DNA of 64,000 nucleotides, from the NCBI GenBank assembly GCA_020631355.1, contig JAHDHL010000010.1:1-64000 (forward strand), given 5' to 3'. Within the stretch, counting starts at the first letter, position 1. Every line of letters begins with the position of its first letter. The DNA is from Saprospiraceae bacterium (GTDB lineage Bacteria; Bacteroidota; Bacteroidia; Chitinophagales; Saprospiraceae). The notes beneath the pieces are model-generated. The model was given only the letters and a program-made list of their open reading frames with translations, searched no databases and had not been told where the DNA came from. Below are positions 8,452-17,549 of the stretch, in pieces. The position numbers were made by a program, and so were the translations under genes.

Positions 8452-8636
8452 CTGAACAATTTAGTATCTTTCTAAATTCATGTATTAGCCGTTTTTTGCC
8501 GCTCATTAATCAAATTCAATGGGCCTGCAAAAGGATACAAACAAAGCTAAAGAGTTATATTTGTTTGTACCTAACCGTTTTAAGGAATATACCAAATAGT
8601 GATTCGATACTGATTCGTCACTCGGATTGGTAAAGT

Positions 8637-11561
8637 ATGGAAAAAATTAAGTGTATGCTGCCTTTTTTACGATTTATCATCATCAGTCTTTTCATCCTAA
8701 CACTCGTTCCTTTTTCCAAGGCCCAACATTCCGTTGCAAGGGAATGGAATGAGGTCTTATTGGAATCCATCCGGGGTGATTTTGCCAGACCTACCATACA
8801 TGCGAGAAACCTACATCATACCAGTATCGCGATGTATGATGCCTGGGCTGTATACAATCCAAATGTGGAGACTTATTTTCTCGGTAAGGATTTACATGGA
8901 TATAATTGTCCTTATAATCCGATTACACTACCAGAGGATATTGAGGCAGCAAGGGAGGAAGCCATCAGCTATGCCTGTTATCGTTTGCTGAGGCACAGAT
9001 TCCTGAATTCGCCCAGTGCAGCTGAAGCTTATGCAGCATTCGATGAATTAATGGATGAATTGGGATATGACAAGACTTATAACAGTACGGACTACTCCAA
9101 TAATGTACCTGCTGCCATGGGTAATTACATTGCAGCGAATATCATCAATTATGGTCTACAAGACGGAGCAAATGAAATGCTCTTTTATTCGAATCAATAT
9201 TATGCTCCTATTAATGAGCCCTTGGTAACGGATCTCCCCGGAAATCCGGATTTGAATGCTCCCAACCGTTGGCAACCGCTAACCCTGGATGTTTTCATTG
9301 ATCAATCCGGAAATCCCATTCCTATCAATACACCTGAATTCTTGAGTCCCGAATGGGGAAATGTCAATCCGTTCGCAATGAATGAGGATGATAAGACCTC
9401 CTTTTTCAGGGACGGTTATGAATACCAAGTCTATCACGACCCCGGTGTTCCTCCTTACTTGGATACCTTGGGAAATGACCCATCTACGAATTACAAATGG
9501 GGTTTTGCCCTAGTCTCTGCGTGGTCATCCCATCTCGACCCTGCAGACGGAGTCATGTGGGATATCTCTCCGGCATCCATTGGTAACATCCAGAGCTACC
9601 CTACCGACTTCAATGATTACCCCAATTTCTATGACTTTGAAAATGGTGGTGATCCTAGTATAGGCCATGCAATGAATCCGGCTACCGGCCAACCCTATGC
9701 TCCACAAATGGTTCCAAGAGCCGATTATGCTAGGGTTTTAGCCGAATTCTGGGCTGATGGACCTGATTCCGAGACACCTCCGGGTCACTGGTTCACTATC
9801 ATGAATTATGTAAGTGACCATCCGGATTTAGTCAAGCAATACAAAGGGACCGGCCCAATTCTGAATGATTTGGAATGGGATATCAAAACCTATTTTACCC
9901 TAAGTGGAGCCATGCATGATGCTGCTATCTCAGCTTGGGGAATCAAGGGTTGGTATGATTATATCAGGCCTATTTCTGCCATACGGTATATGGGTGACCT
10001 CGGACAAAGTACAGACCCGAGTCTACCCAGCTACCATCCCGGCGGTTTTCCACTAACGCCCGGTTTCATAGAATTGGTTGAAACCGGAGACCCATTGGCA
10101 GGCATGAATGACGAAAACGTAGGAAAAATCAAGTTGTATGCTTGGAAAGGTCCTGACTATATTACGAATCCGGACACGGATGTGGCAGGAGTGGATTGGA
10201 TACTGGCCGAGAATTGGTGGCCATATCAAAGACCTTCTTTCGTTACACCCAATTTTGCAGGATATATTTCCGGACATTCCACTTACTCTGCTGCTGCTGC
10301 CGAAGTTTTGGCAACCATCACAGGTGACCCATTCTTTCCGGGAGGTATGGGCCAATTCAACGCTGACCAGAATGAATTCCTGGTCTTTGAGGAGGGTCCC
10401 AGCACCGATATTATTCTTCAATGGGCTACATACAAGGACGCATCAGACCAAACTTCCTTGTCTAGGATTTGGGGAGGAATACATCCACCGGCTGATGATA
10501 TTCCGGGACGATTCATCGGGCAGGACATCGGTGCCGAAGCAGTGATGTTTGCAGAGAATTACTTCCTTAGGGATGATGATAATGATGGCTATTTTACTGA
10601 TGTGGATTGCAATGATGGTGACAATACGATAAATCCTGATGCAGTTGAGATTTGTGATGGCATTGATAATGATTGTAATGGGCTCATTGATGACGGGCTG
10701 GTAGAATATCCTTACTATGCAGATATGGACATGGATGGTTTTGGTGACCCCAATAATATGATTATGAATTGTAGCACCACTGCACCTATGGGTTATGCAG
10801 ACAATAATGGTGACTGCGACGATACGAACCCGAATATCAATCCGGATTCACCTGAGATATGTGATAATATTGATAATAATTGTAATGGCGAATACAATGA
10901 CGGATTGACTACCTATACGTATTATTTGGATAGTGATAATGATGGTTTTGGGGACAATGCCATGCCTGTTGATACTTGCATTACTAATCCTCCATTAGGA
11001 TATGTGGATAATAATCTGGATTGTAATGATACTGATGAAAACATTAATCCAAATGCTATTGAAGTTTGTGATGGTATTGATAGCAATTGTAATGGTGAGT
11101 ATAATGACGGAGTTGAACATTTCACCTATTACCGCGACATGGATGATGATGGTTATGGTGATGCACTCATGTCAATTGATACCTGTATCACATCCCCACC
11201 TATGGGTTTCGTAGACAATGATCTGGATTGTAATGATAATGATGAGAACATTAATCCAGTAGCAGATGACATTCCTGATAATGGAATTGATGAGGATTGT
11301 ACCGGCGTGGATTATTTTGCTGCATTGAAATTATTCCCCAACCCTGTACGGGATATATTGACCATACATTATGATTACCAAGGCGAGACCATACTTGAAT
11401 TCTATGATGATGATGGTAGAAAAGTATTGAACTTTACTTCAGTCATTATTGATAATTTCATAGAAATCAATGTATCGGATTTGAGCCGTGGAGTTTATAT
11501 TGTCAAATTGAAGCATACGGACGGTACACAGGTCATCCTAAGAAAGATTGTAATTCTATAA
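8637..11561 (+). CDS. Secreted vanadium-dependent haloperoxidase-like protein with MopE repeats and T9SS sorting domain
   Basis: Exported protein of about 974 residues. After a signal peptide (cut near FSKAQ) lies a PAP2/vanadium haloperoxidase domain with all three vanadate-binding motifs: K437 and R444-P in KGWYDYIRP, ISGH at 544-547, and SRIWGGIH-PPAD with R610 and catalytic His 616. Residues about 645-885 hold four MopE-type metal-binding repeats (pattern DCND..NINP.A.EICDGIDNNCNG). The last 75 residues (LKLFPNPVRDILTI ... GVYIVKLKHTDGTQVILRKIVIL) are a type A T9SS sorting domain. It would oxidise halides with peroxide, or act as a phosphatase, at the cell surface. A fatty-acid hydroxylase gene follows after 18 bases. 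Confidence 0.9.
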   Translation: MEKIKCMLPFLRFIIISLFILTLVPFSKAQHSVAREWNEVLLESIRGDFARPTIHARNLHHTSIAMYDAWAVYNPNVETYFLGKDLHGYNCPYNPITLPEDIEAAREEAISYACYRLLRHRFLNSPSAAEAYAAFDELMDELGYDKTYNSTDYSNNVPAAMGNYIAANIINYGLQDGANEMLFYSNQYYAPINEPLVTDLPGNPDLNAPNRWQPLTLDVFIDQSGNPIPINTPEFLSPEWGNVNPFAMNEDDKTSFFRDGYEYQVYHDPGVPPYLDTLGNDPSTNYKWGFALVSAWSSHLDPADGVMWDISPASIGNIQSYPTDFNDYPNFYDFENGGDPSIGHAMNPATGQPYAPQMVPRADYARVLAEFWADGPDSETPPGHWFTIMNYVSDHPDLVKQYKGTGPILNDLEWDIKTYFTLSGAMHDAAISAWGIKGWYDYIRPISAIRYMGDLGQSTDPSLPSYHPGGFPLTPGFIELVETGDPLAGMNDENVGKIKLYAWKGPDYITNPDTDVAGVDWILAENWWPYQRPSFVTPNFAGYISGHSTYSAAAAEVLATITGDPFFPGGMGQFNADQNEFLVFEEGPSTDIILQWATYKDASDQTSLSRIWGGIHPPADDIPGRFIGQDIGAEAVMFAENYFLRDDDNDGYFTDVDCNDGDNTINPDAVEICDGIDNDCNGLIDDGLVEYPYYADMDMDGFGDPNNMIMNCSTTAPMGYADNNGDCDDTNPNINPDSPEICDNIDNNCNGEYNDGLTTYTYYLDSDNDGFGDNAMPVDTCITNPPLGYVDNNLDCNDTDENINPNAIEVCDGIDSNCNGEYNDGVEHFTYYRDMDDDGYGDALMSIDTCITSPPMGFVDNDLDCNDNDENINPVADDIPDNGIDEDCTGVDYFAALKLFPNPVRDILTIHYDYQGETILEFYDDDGRKVLNFTSVIIDNFIEINVSDLSRGVYIVKLKHTDGTQVILRKIVIL

Positions 11562-11579
11562 AATTACCTAGAGACGGAT

Positions 11580-12371
11580 ATGGAAATTGTTTTGGATTTT
11601 TTGGAAAGCCTACCGAGGATATATCCTAAGATATTCCTACGGTATGCCTTTTTTGCCACATTGTGTTTTGTGATATTTTATGTCATATTCAAAAAACGAT
11701 GGGCTTATAAAAAAATCCAATCCAAATTCCCGAAGCATAAGGATTATATTAGGGAAGTCTCATATTCTGTGGCATCCGTATTGATGTTCAGTCTAATGGC
11801 CTTTACCATATTCAGGTCTCCCCTGACACCATATTCCCAGATCTACTATGATTTGAATGAGATGCCATCCTGGTACTATTACATCACTTTTTTCTTGATG
11901 CTAATTACCCATGACACCTATTTTTACTGGATGCATCGGGCCATGCATCATCCCCGGATTTATAGGCATGCCCATTTGGTACACCACAAATCCACGAACC
12001 CATCCCCTTGGGCGGCATATTCTTTCCATCCGATAGAAGCATTTTTTGAGGCGGCCATATTGCCTATCATGGCTTTTGCATTCCCCATCCATATATCGAT
12101 TTTCGGAATTTTCTTCCTGTTCCAAATCATATACAATGTTTATGGACACTTGGGATACGAAATCTACCCCAAGGGATTCCATAAGCACTGGTTAGGTAAA
12201 TGGATTAATACTTCAGTTCATCATAATCTACATCATAAGAATTTTCATGGAAGCTATGGACTCTATTTCACTTTCTGGGATAGAATCATGGGTACGATGG
12301 CCAATCAGTATGATGAAACATTCGAACAATTAAAGGAACGACAGCCTGAATCCATACAACGAACCACCTAA
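11580..12371 (+). CDS. Sterol desaturase / fatty acid hydroxylase family membrane protein
   Basis: Integral membrane di-iron oxygenase of about 263 residues. Three histidine clusters are visible: HDTYFYWMHRAMHH (about 112-125), HLVHHKS (about 134-140) and HHNLHHKNFHG (about 220-230), between membrane segments near 20-37, 60-80, 98-110 and 160-190. The family hydroxylates or desaturates sterol or fatty-acyl carbons using iron and O2. It lies 18 bases after the haloperoxidase and 2 bases before a GNAT gene, so the three are probably one transcript. Substrate unknown; full length for the family. Confidence 0.88.
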   Translation: MEIVLDFLESLPRIYPKIFLRYAFFATLCFVIFYVIFKKRWAYKKIQSKFPKHKDYIREVSYSVASVLMFSLMAFTIFRSPLTPYSQIYYDLNEMPSWYYYITFFLMLITHDTYFYWMHRAMHHPRIYRHAHLVHHKSTNPSPWAAYSFHPIEAFFEAAILPIMAFAFPIHISIFGIFFLFQIIYNVYGHLGYEIYPKGFHKHWLGKWINTSVHHNLHHKNFHGSYGLYFTFWDRIMGTMANQYDETFEQLKERQPESIQRTT

Positions 12372-12373
12372 TT

Positions 12374-12895
12374 ATGTTACCTCCAATCCTACAAACCAAA
12401 AGGCTTGTACTCAAGCCATATACCTCGAAAGATGAACAACGATTCGTCGAAATGGGGACTGATGAATGGGTTGTCAGATTCATGGAGGGTACTTCAGGTG
12501 TAGCAGAAGAAGAACGTGAATTATTCAGGAAAATCCTGGAAATATATAATAATCCCTCCGCTGAAAGATGGTTTTGGATCTGGGGAATATATCATGGAGA
12601 CCGTCTGTGTGGTCACATGGAACTCAAGGATAGCGAGCATACCTCAGCATCCGAATTGGAGATGGTCTACATGATGCACCCTGCAGAAAGAGGAAAAGGT
12701 TACATTTCCGAAGTCCTTTCATTCTTTAAGGAAGCCCAACAAGAATGGAAGCGAACCATCATTGCTACTGTCCAACCCGACAATGAAATTTCTATACACC
12801 TATTGAAACGTTGGGGAATCACCAAGGAAACAACCCTATTGGATGATGATGGTGCTTCATATATTAAGTTCTGGCTACAAACCGCTGATAAATAA
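12374..12895 (+). CDS. GNAT-family N-acetyltransferase (RimJ/RimL type)
   Basis: Soluble acetyltransferase of about 173 residues, of the Acetyltransf_3 kind: LQTKRLVLKPYTSKDEQRFVEM at the start, SELEMVYMMHPAERGKGYISEVLSF with the acetyl-CoA pyrophosphate loop (R/Q-x-x-G-x-G/A-like ERGKGY near 110), and IHLLKRWGITKET near the end, typical of 'N..S..llek.GF'. It acetylates an amine on a protein N-terminus or small molecule. Its ATG is 2 bases after the hydroxylase stop, so translational coupling is likely. Confidence 0.85.
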   Translation: MLPPILQTKRLVLKPYTSKDEQRFVEMGTDEWVVRFMEGTSGVAEEERELFRKILEIYNNPSAERWFWIWGIYHGDRLCGHMELKDSEHTSASELEMVYMMHPAERGKGYISEVLSFFKEAQQEWKRTIIATVQPDNEISIHLLKRWGITKETTLLDDDGASYIKFWLQTADK

Positions 12896-13014
12896 GTTTT
12901 ACCCCACATATTACATCACCACGAAATCCACCTCACACATACCTTTAGTTTATTGGTAATCAGTTACATTTCCTATAATAATTTGCTATTTTCGCAGCTT
13001 ATTAAGAGATACTC

Positions 13015-14343
13015 ATGGACGACTTGGATATTCAGCTGTTATTAGAGGAAAACAAACATCTCAAGGAAAAATACCTGCTCCTTGAACAGAAAGAACGTAT
13101 TATCCGTGTCATTAATAATTTTGCCACATCCATCCTTGAACAAGATACCGTTGAAGATATCCTCTGGGCCATTGCAAAAAATGCCATTGCAAAATTAGGT
13201 TTCGTGGATTGTGTCGTCTACCTCGTAGATGAGGAAAAGGGCATCCTACATCAGAAAGCAGCACACGGCCCTAAGAATCCGATTGATTTTGAAATCTACA
13301 ATCAGATTTCCATTCCCATCGGAGAGGGTGTGGTAGGAACCGTTGCCAAGACTGGAATTCCTGAACTCATTCCTGATACTAGCCTGGATAAACGATATAT
13401 CGTGGATGATGAATATAGGATGTCCGAACTGGCTGTGCCTATCGTCATGGATAATAAGGTCATCGGTGTGATAGATTCCGAACATCCAGAGAAGAATTTC
13501 TATACCAGTGAGCACCTCCAAATCCTAACGACTATTGCACTCATGTCTTCTACCAGAATCATGAACGCACTGGCCAAGGAAAAACTGACCCAATATCAGA
13601 ACAAACTGGAACAACTGGTGGAGTCCCGCACATCGGAACTCAAGGGAGTGATCCGCCAATTAAAGAATTCCAACAGGGATTTGGAACAATATGCCTATGC
13701 CGCTTCGCATGACCTCCAAGAACCACTCCGTACCGTTAGTACATTCCTGCAACTCCTACAAAGGAGGGAAGATAATCTTTCTAAGGAATCCCTTGAATTC
13801 ATTGAATATGCAGTGGACGGTTCTAAGAGGATGAAGAAGATGTTAGAGGGATTACTTGAATACTCCAGAGTGGGTTCCACCAGACATCAGGAAACAGAGG
13901 TCAACCTCAATATCCTACTCAAGGATATCAAAAAAAGCCTTACATTTTCCATTAGGGATACCAATGCCAAAATTCTGATTCCGGATGGTCTACCTATCAT
14001 TACAGGTTACACTGCGCTTTTGAGACAACTCTTTCAGAACCTGATTTCCAATTCTATTAAATTCAGGCAAAAGGATATTCCACCCATTCTACAATTCCAT
14101 TACAAGGAGGAAGAAAACTTTCATTCATTCCAACTCGTGGATAACGGAATCGGTATCGAACCCGAACATACAGCTCGTATTTTCAACTTGTTTACCCGTC
14201 TGCACCCTCAATCCGTTTATGAGGGAACCGGCCTAGGACTCAGCCTTTGTAAAAGAATCATAGAAAAACATGGAGGCGATATCCAAGTCATTTCCGAGGG
14301 TGAGGGTAAGGGTTGTGTTTTCAATTTCTCATTCAGTAAGTAA
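13015..14343 (+). CDS. GAF-domain sensor histidine kinase
   Basis: Cytosolic hybrid-less kinase of about 442 residues, with no membrane segment. A short N-terminal coiled coil precedes a GAF domain (about 25-175; ISIPIGEGVVGTVAKTGIPELIPDTSLD is the typical core), another coiled coil (180-215), a phytochrome-type HisKA region with phosphoacceptor His 232 in YAYAASHDLQEPLRTV, and an HATPase (about 305-442) with DNGIGIEPEHTARIF and GTGLGLSLCKRIIEKHGG. No response regulator is encoded beside it; the AraC-type gene 67 bases downstream may act in the same response, which is inference. Confidence 0.92.
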   Translation: MDDLDIQLLLEENKHLKEKYLLLEQKERIIRVINNFATSILEQDTVEDILWAIAKNAIAKLGFVDCVVYLVDEEKGILHQKAAHGPKNPIDFEIYNQISIPIGEGVVGTVAKTGIPELIPDTSLDKRYIVDDEYRMSELAVPIVMDNKVIGVIDSEHPEKNFYTSEHLQILTTIALMSSTRIMNALAKEKLTQYQNKLEQLVESRTSELKGVIRQLKNSNRDLEQYAYAASHDLQEPLRTVSTFLQLLQRREDNLSKESLEFIEYAVDGSKRMKKMLEGLLEYSRVGSTRHQETEVNLNILLKDIKKSLTFSIRDTNAKILIPDGLPIITGYTALLRQLFQNLISNSIKFRQKDIPPILQFHYKEEENFHSFQLVDNGIGIEPEHTARIFNLFTRLHPQSVYEGTGLGLSLCKRIIEKHGGDIQVISEGEGKGCVFNFSFSK

Positions 14344-14409
14344 GAACAATATCCGAAATGGATTGTAATATTGATATACCCGATTACATTTCAATCCAAT
14401 GCCTAAGGG

Positions 14410-15276
14410 ATGGAACCCATAAAAACTTACAAATCGGTCAAACAACATCAACCTGAAGTGCCATTCAGCATTTCGAGGATGGAAGATATATATGCAAAGA
14501 GAAAAGGCAAAGCCGACCATCCCCATCGGCATCAGTATTACACCATCATCATCACACAAGAAGCCAAGGGCCAGCACATCATTGATTTCAATTCGTATGA
14601 ATTATCTAGTGGACAAGTATTCTTCGTCAGCCCGGGGCAGGTACATCAAATCATAGAATCCATTCCATCCAAGGGTTATGCCATGACTTTCACCCCCGAT
14701 TTCCTAACAGCCAATAGGATTCCCCAACGATTCATGGATGATTTGAATTTATTCCATGATTATGGCACTTGTCCGGCCATGGAACCCAACGAATCAGAGT
14801 TGACACAACTTCTTAGCTATTGCCATTCCATCATTCAATACGAAGTATCCAGTGCGAAATACAAGGAAAGGGCCATAGCTGCGCTGTTGGAATTATTCCT
14901 TATCGCATGTAACAACATATGTACGGTTCCCTTTGAGAATACACAACAGGTAGAAGCAGGAAATACCATTCTTAGGAAATTCAAGCATTTGGTTGAGTCC
15001 AATTATAAAACATGGCATGCCAGCTCGAAATATGCCGAGGAACTCCATATCACTCCGGACCATCTCAATCGTACCATCAAATCATTAATAGGTAAGACAG
15101 CCAAGGAATATATCCAAGGTAGAATCATCATTGCTGCCAAAAGAATGCTTCATTTCAGTGAATTCAGCCTCAAGGAAATCGGTTATCACCTGGGGTTCTC
15201 GGAGCCGGCACATTTCAGTAGTTTCTTCAAGAAACATACGGGCCTGTCACCCAGCCAATTCAGAAAAAATAGGTGA
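14410..15276 (+). CDS. AraC-family transcriptional regulator
   Basis: About 288 residues. The N-terminal cupin-type domain (HPHRHQYYTIIITQEAKGQHIIDFNSYEL, FVSPGQVHQII) senses a ligand; the C-terminal third has the double helix-turn-helix with SLKEIGYHLGFSEPAHFSSFFKKHTGLSPSQFRK. Sensor and DNA-binding parts resemble the paralogue at 4262-5089. The leader (14360-14397) contains an interrupted inverted repeat, GGATTGTAAT against ATTA-5 bases-CAATCC, a possible autoregulatory site. The pirin gene begins 91 bases downstream in the same direction and is a likely target. Confidence 0.9.
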   Translation: MEPIKTYKSVKQHQPEVPFSISRMEDIYAKRKGKADHPHRHQYYTIIITQEAKGQHIIDFNSYELSSGQVFFVSPGQVHQIIESIPSKGYAMTFTPDFLTANRIPQRFMDDLNLFHDYGTCPAMEPNESELTQLLSYCHSIIQYEVSSAKYKERAIAALLELFLIACNNICTVPFENTQQVEAGNTILRKFKHLVESNYKTWHASSKYAEELHITPDHLNRTIKSLIGKTAKEYIQGRIIIAAKRMLHFSEFSLKEIGYHLGFSEPAHFSSFFKKHTGLSPSQFRKNR

Positions 15277-15367
15277 TATCGGATTTTTATAAGTTTTCCT
15301 CTTTTTCTTGTATTTCCATATGGTCCCAATACATTGATATTTGTATTCGTAATCTAAATCAATCATC

Positions 15368-16249
15368 ATGGATAGGAAAGAATTCATCAAGAAATCAGTG
15401 ATAACAGGAATATCAGCTTCGCTGGTTCCGGGAATGATAAAAGCCAAGAATGTAAAGCCCAAAAAATCAACTTTCGACCAAATGATGAAACAGGTCGGAT
15501 TCAATCATTTACCTAACCAAGAAAATAAGACTATGAATACCATATTGCATAAAGCAGATACGAGAGGTCGCGCTAATCATGGTTGGCTGGATAGCCACCA
15601 TTCTTTTAGCTTTGCCAATTATTATAATCCGGATAGAATGAATTTCGGAGTACTCCGGGTTCTGAATGATGATGTGGTAGCCCAGGGTAGAGGCTTCGGA
15701 ACCCATCCACATGACAATATGGAAATTATATCCATTCCATTATCAGGTGATTTGGAACATAAGGATAGCATGGGTAATGTAACGGTCATCAAAGAGGGTG
15801 ATATTCAGGTCATGAGCGCAGGAACAGGTGTCTATCACAGTGAATTCAATAAGAACAAGGATAAGGAAGTCCGTTTTCTTCAGATTTGGTTATTTCCAAA
15901 CCAACAGAATGTCGAACCAAGGTATGACCAGATTTCGATTACTGATGTAGAAAAGAAGAATGAATTCTATCAAATCTTGTCACCATCCAAGGAGGATGAT
16001 GGAGTTTGGATCCATCAGAATGCATGGTTTCATATGGGAAAATTAGATTCCGGGAAAACAGCATCTTACTCATTCAAGGATAAGGATAATGGGGTATATG
16101 CCTTTGTACTTGAGGGTGATGTCAGCATCAATGGACAGGAATTGAATCGCCGGGACGGATATGGAATGTGGAATATGGACCAATTCGAAGTCGAAGCCCA
16201 ATCCGATGCCAAGGTACTTTTGATGGAAGTACCCATGAAATTGGGATAG
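15368..16249 (+). CDS. Pirin-family bicupin with exported-type N-terminal extension
   Basis: Pirin of about 293 residues. The body from Met 56 (15533) is a full YhhW-like pirin: RANHGWLDSHHSFSFANYY, the metal motif GTHPHDNMEIIS, and SAGTGVYHSEFN carry the His/His/His/Glu metal site of the first cupin. Relatives are iron proteins, some with quercetin 2,3-dioxygenase activity. The first 55 residues begin MDRKEFIKKSVITGISASLVPGM, which looks like a Tat-like signal with only one Arg, so this pirin may be exported; an internal start at 15533 would give the normal cytosolic length. AraC gene upstream. Confidence 0.88.
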   Translation: MDRKEFIKKSVITGISASLVPGMIKAKNVKPKKSTFDQMMKQVGFNHLPNQENKTMNTILHKADTRGRANHGWLDSHHSFSFANYYNPDRMNFGVLRVLNDDVVAQGRGFGTHPHDNMEIISIPLSGDLEHKDSMGNVTVIKEGDIQVMSAGTGVYHSEFNKNKDKEVRFLQIWLFPNQQNVEPRYDQISITDVEKKNEFYQILSPSKEDDGVWIHQNAWFHMGKLDSGKTASYSFKDKDNGVYAFVLEGDVSINGQELNRRDGYGMWNMDQFEVEAQSDAKVLLMEVPMKLG

Positions 16250-16256
16250 TCGTAAA

Positions 16257-16297
16257 AAAAGAATCCCCGATTGGATGTTCCAGTCGGGGATTCTTTT
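16257..16297 (+). terminator. Rho-independent terminator between convergent genes
   Basis: Arms 16257-16274 and 16280-16297 pair over 18 bases with one G-T wobble (core GAATCCCCGATTGG / CCAGTCGGGGATTC), loop ATGTT. An A-run precedes and a T-run ends it, so it can stop transcription from both the pirin gene and the minus-strand gene ending at 16314. Confidence 0.85.
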
Positions 16298-16313
16298 CCT
16301 ATATCGAATAATT

Positions 16314-17090
16314 CTATTTTCTTCTGACCCATAATTGGCACCTCATCCAATCCGGCATCTGGTCCCCCGTTTCACCATCGAAAGACGCTTTCATACTTGA
16401 CTCACTGACATTGAAATTCCAAGAATGGGATTTGGTATCCCTAAGACTCGACCATTTCTTGGTAAAAGAAATATTCCAATGTTCATTCCTGTATTCTATA
16501 TCAATATCGGAATCAGGTTTCATATCAGAATTGTAGGTTACGATATCCACGACACCGGACTTACCCTCAAACTTCTGAACCAATGCATTCATATTATAAA
16601 GGATGGCCGATTCTACGGTTATGATATCCTGGTCTTCATTCCAAGTTTTTTTCTTGGTTATGAATAAATCGTAATCATCCATCAGATCTCCTATGGCGCC
16701 ATCTGCTTCATACACCCCATCATTCAGTGATGCCGCCCAAGCAGCATCCCTATCATAAATAATCCAAAACTTATCTATGGCAATATCCGTTGCGGCCCTG
16801 ATATTACAATCATAAACCGTATTCGCTTCATTCAAGCCGCTTTCGTAGATATTAACCAATAAGTCATATACCAACCTAGCTTTTTTCTGTGGTATCTCTA
16901 TGCTCTGGAGTGCAAGGTCATCCCCCTGTGCCTCCAAGCGAATAGCTACCCGAGCTGCATCCCGCTTGAGCTTGCGGGCCATATGCTTGGGAATGGACTG
17001 GCCTTTCTTGGGTGGTGGATTGTCAAAAGACAATAAAACCACTGACAATAGGAATATACCTAATAATGATATGGATTTCTGGTTCCTCAA
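16314..17090 (-). CDS. Secreted protein of unknown function
   Basis: About 258 residues with a classical signal peptide (SLLGIFLLSVVLLSFDNPPP). The first half of the mature chain is helical and basic (KHMARKLKRDAARVAIRLEAQGDD), the second half beta-rich and Trp-containing. I do not recognise the family; the text 'KKARLVYDLLVNIYESGLNEANTVYDCNIRA' near residues 68-100 suggests a helical bundle with one Cys. No operon partner is visible: both neighbours are on their own transcripts, with a shared terminator on the 3-prime side. Confidence 0.65.
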   Translation of the reverse strand: MRNQKSISLLGIFLLSVVLLSFDNPPPKKGQSIPKHMARKLKRDAARVAIRLEAQGDDLALQSIEIPQKKARLVYDLLVNIYESGLNEANTVYDCNIRAATDIAIDKFWIIYDRDAAWAASLNDGVYEADGAIGDLMDDYDLFITKKKTWNEDQDIITVESAILYNMNALVQKFEGKSGVVDIVTYNSDMKPDSDIDIEYRNEHWNISFTKKWSSLRDTKSHSWNFNVSESSMKASFDGETGDQMPDWMRCQLWVRRK

Positions 17091-17233
17091 AGTACTGACG
17101 TTCTGGTAGATTTATTTGCTGTTGAATAATTCTACGTCACTTGGAGGAAATCGTTTCAATGAGAATGAAATAAATTTCATTATGAAAGTGTTAATCCTTT
17201 CACAACAAACAATTTACAGGGAATTTGGGCAGG

Positions 17234-17443
17234 CTATTTTCCTTCGACAGTAGGCATCTGACAATCCTCATCCGGACGCTTACCGCAAACAGAACACTCC
17301 CCTATCTGGTTTTTCAGCATGGGATTGTTCGTAGCACAGGTTCCACGAAATTCATTCCCAGTAACAATATGTCTAATATTTATCATGATGAATGACAAAC
17401 CAAATACAACGAAGATGATCAAAAGGATATATAAGAATTCCAT
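17234..17443 (-). CDS. Small single-pass membrane protein with CxxC motif
   Basis: About 69 residues from the ATG at 17443; upstream extension to 17557 is possible but adds a second hydrophobic stretch and runs into the mazG promoter. One membrane helix (MEFLYILLIIFVVFGLSFIM) is followed by a soluble tail with GTCATNNPML and CSVCGKRPDEDC, four Cys in total, which could bind a metal or form disulfides. Such short proteins are common in Bacteroidota and have no known role. Divergent from mazG. Confidence 0.6.
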   Translation of the reverse strand: MEFLYILLIIFVVFGLSFIMINIRHIVTGNEFRGTCATNNPMLKNQIGECSVCGKRPDEDCQMPTVEGK

Positions 17444-17497
17444 TCTACTAAATTTTGTGCAAATATAAAACAGTCCGAGGATAGCAAAAGTTAAATA

Positions 17498-17531
17498 TTG
17501 GGCACGAGTCATTGTAAATAACCTATTTTTG
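17498..17531 (+). promoter_or_regulatory. Bacteroidota-type promoter for mazG
   Basis: TATTTTTG at 17524-17531 fits the -7 consensus TAnnTTTG, with TTG at 17498-17500 as a -33-like element 23 bases upstream. A transcript would begin a few bases further on, so the possible TTG start at 17529 lies inside the promoter and the ATG at 17550 is the true mazG start. Confidence 0.5.
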
Positions 17532-17549
17532 CAGAAATTCCACATCAGC

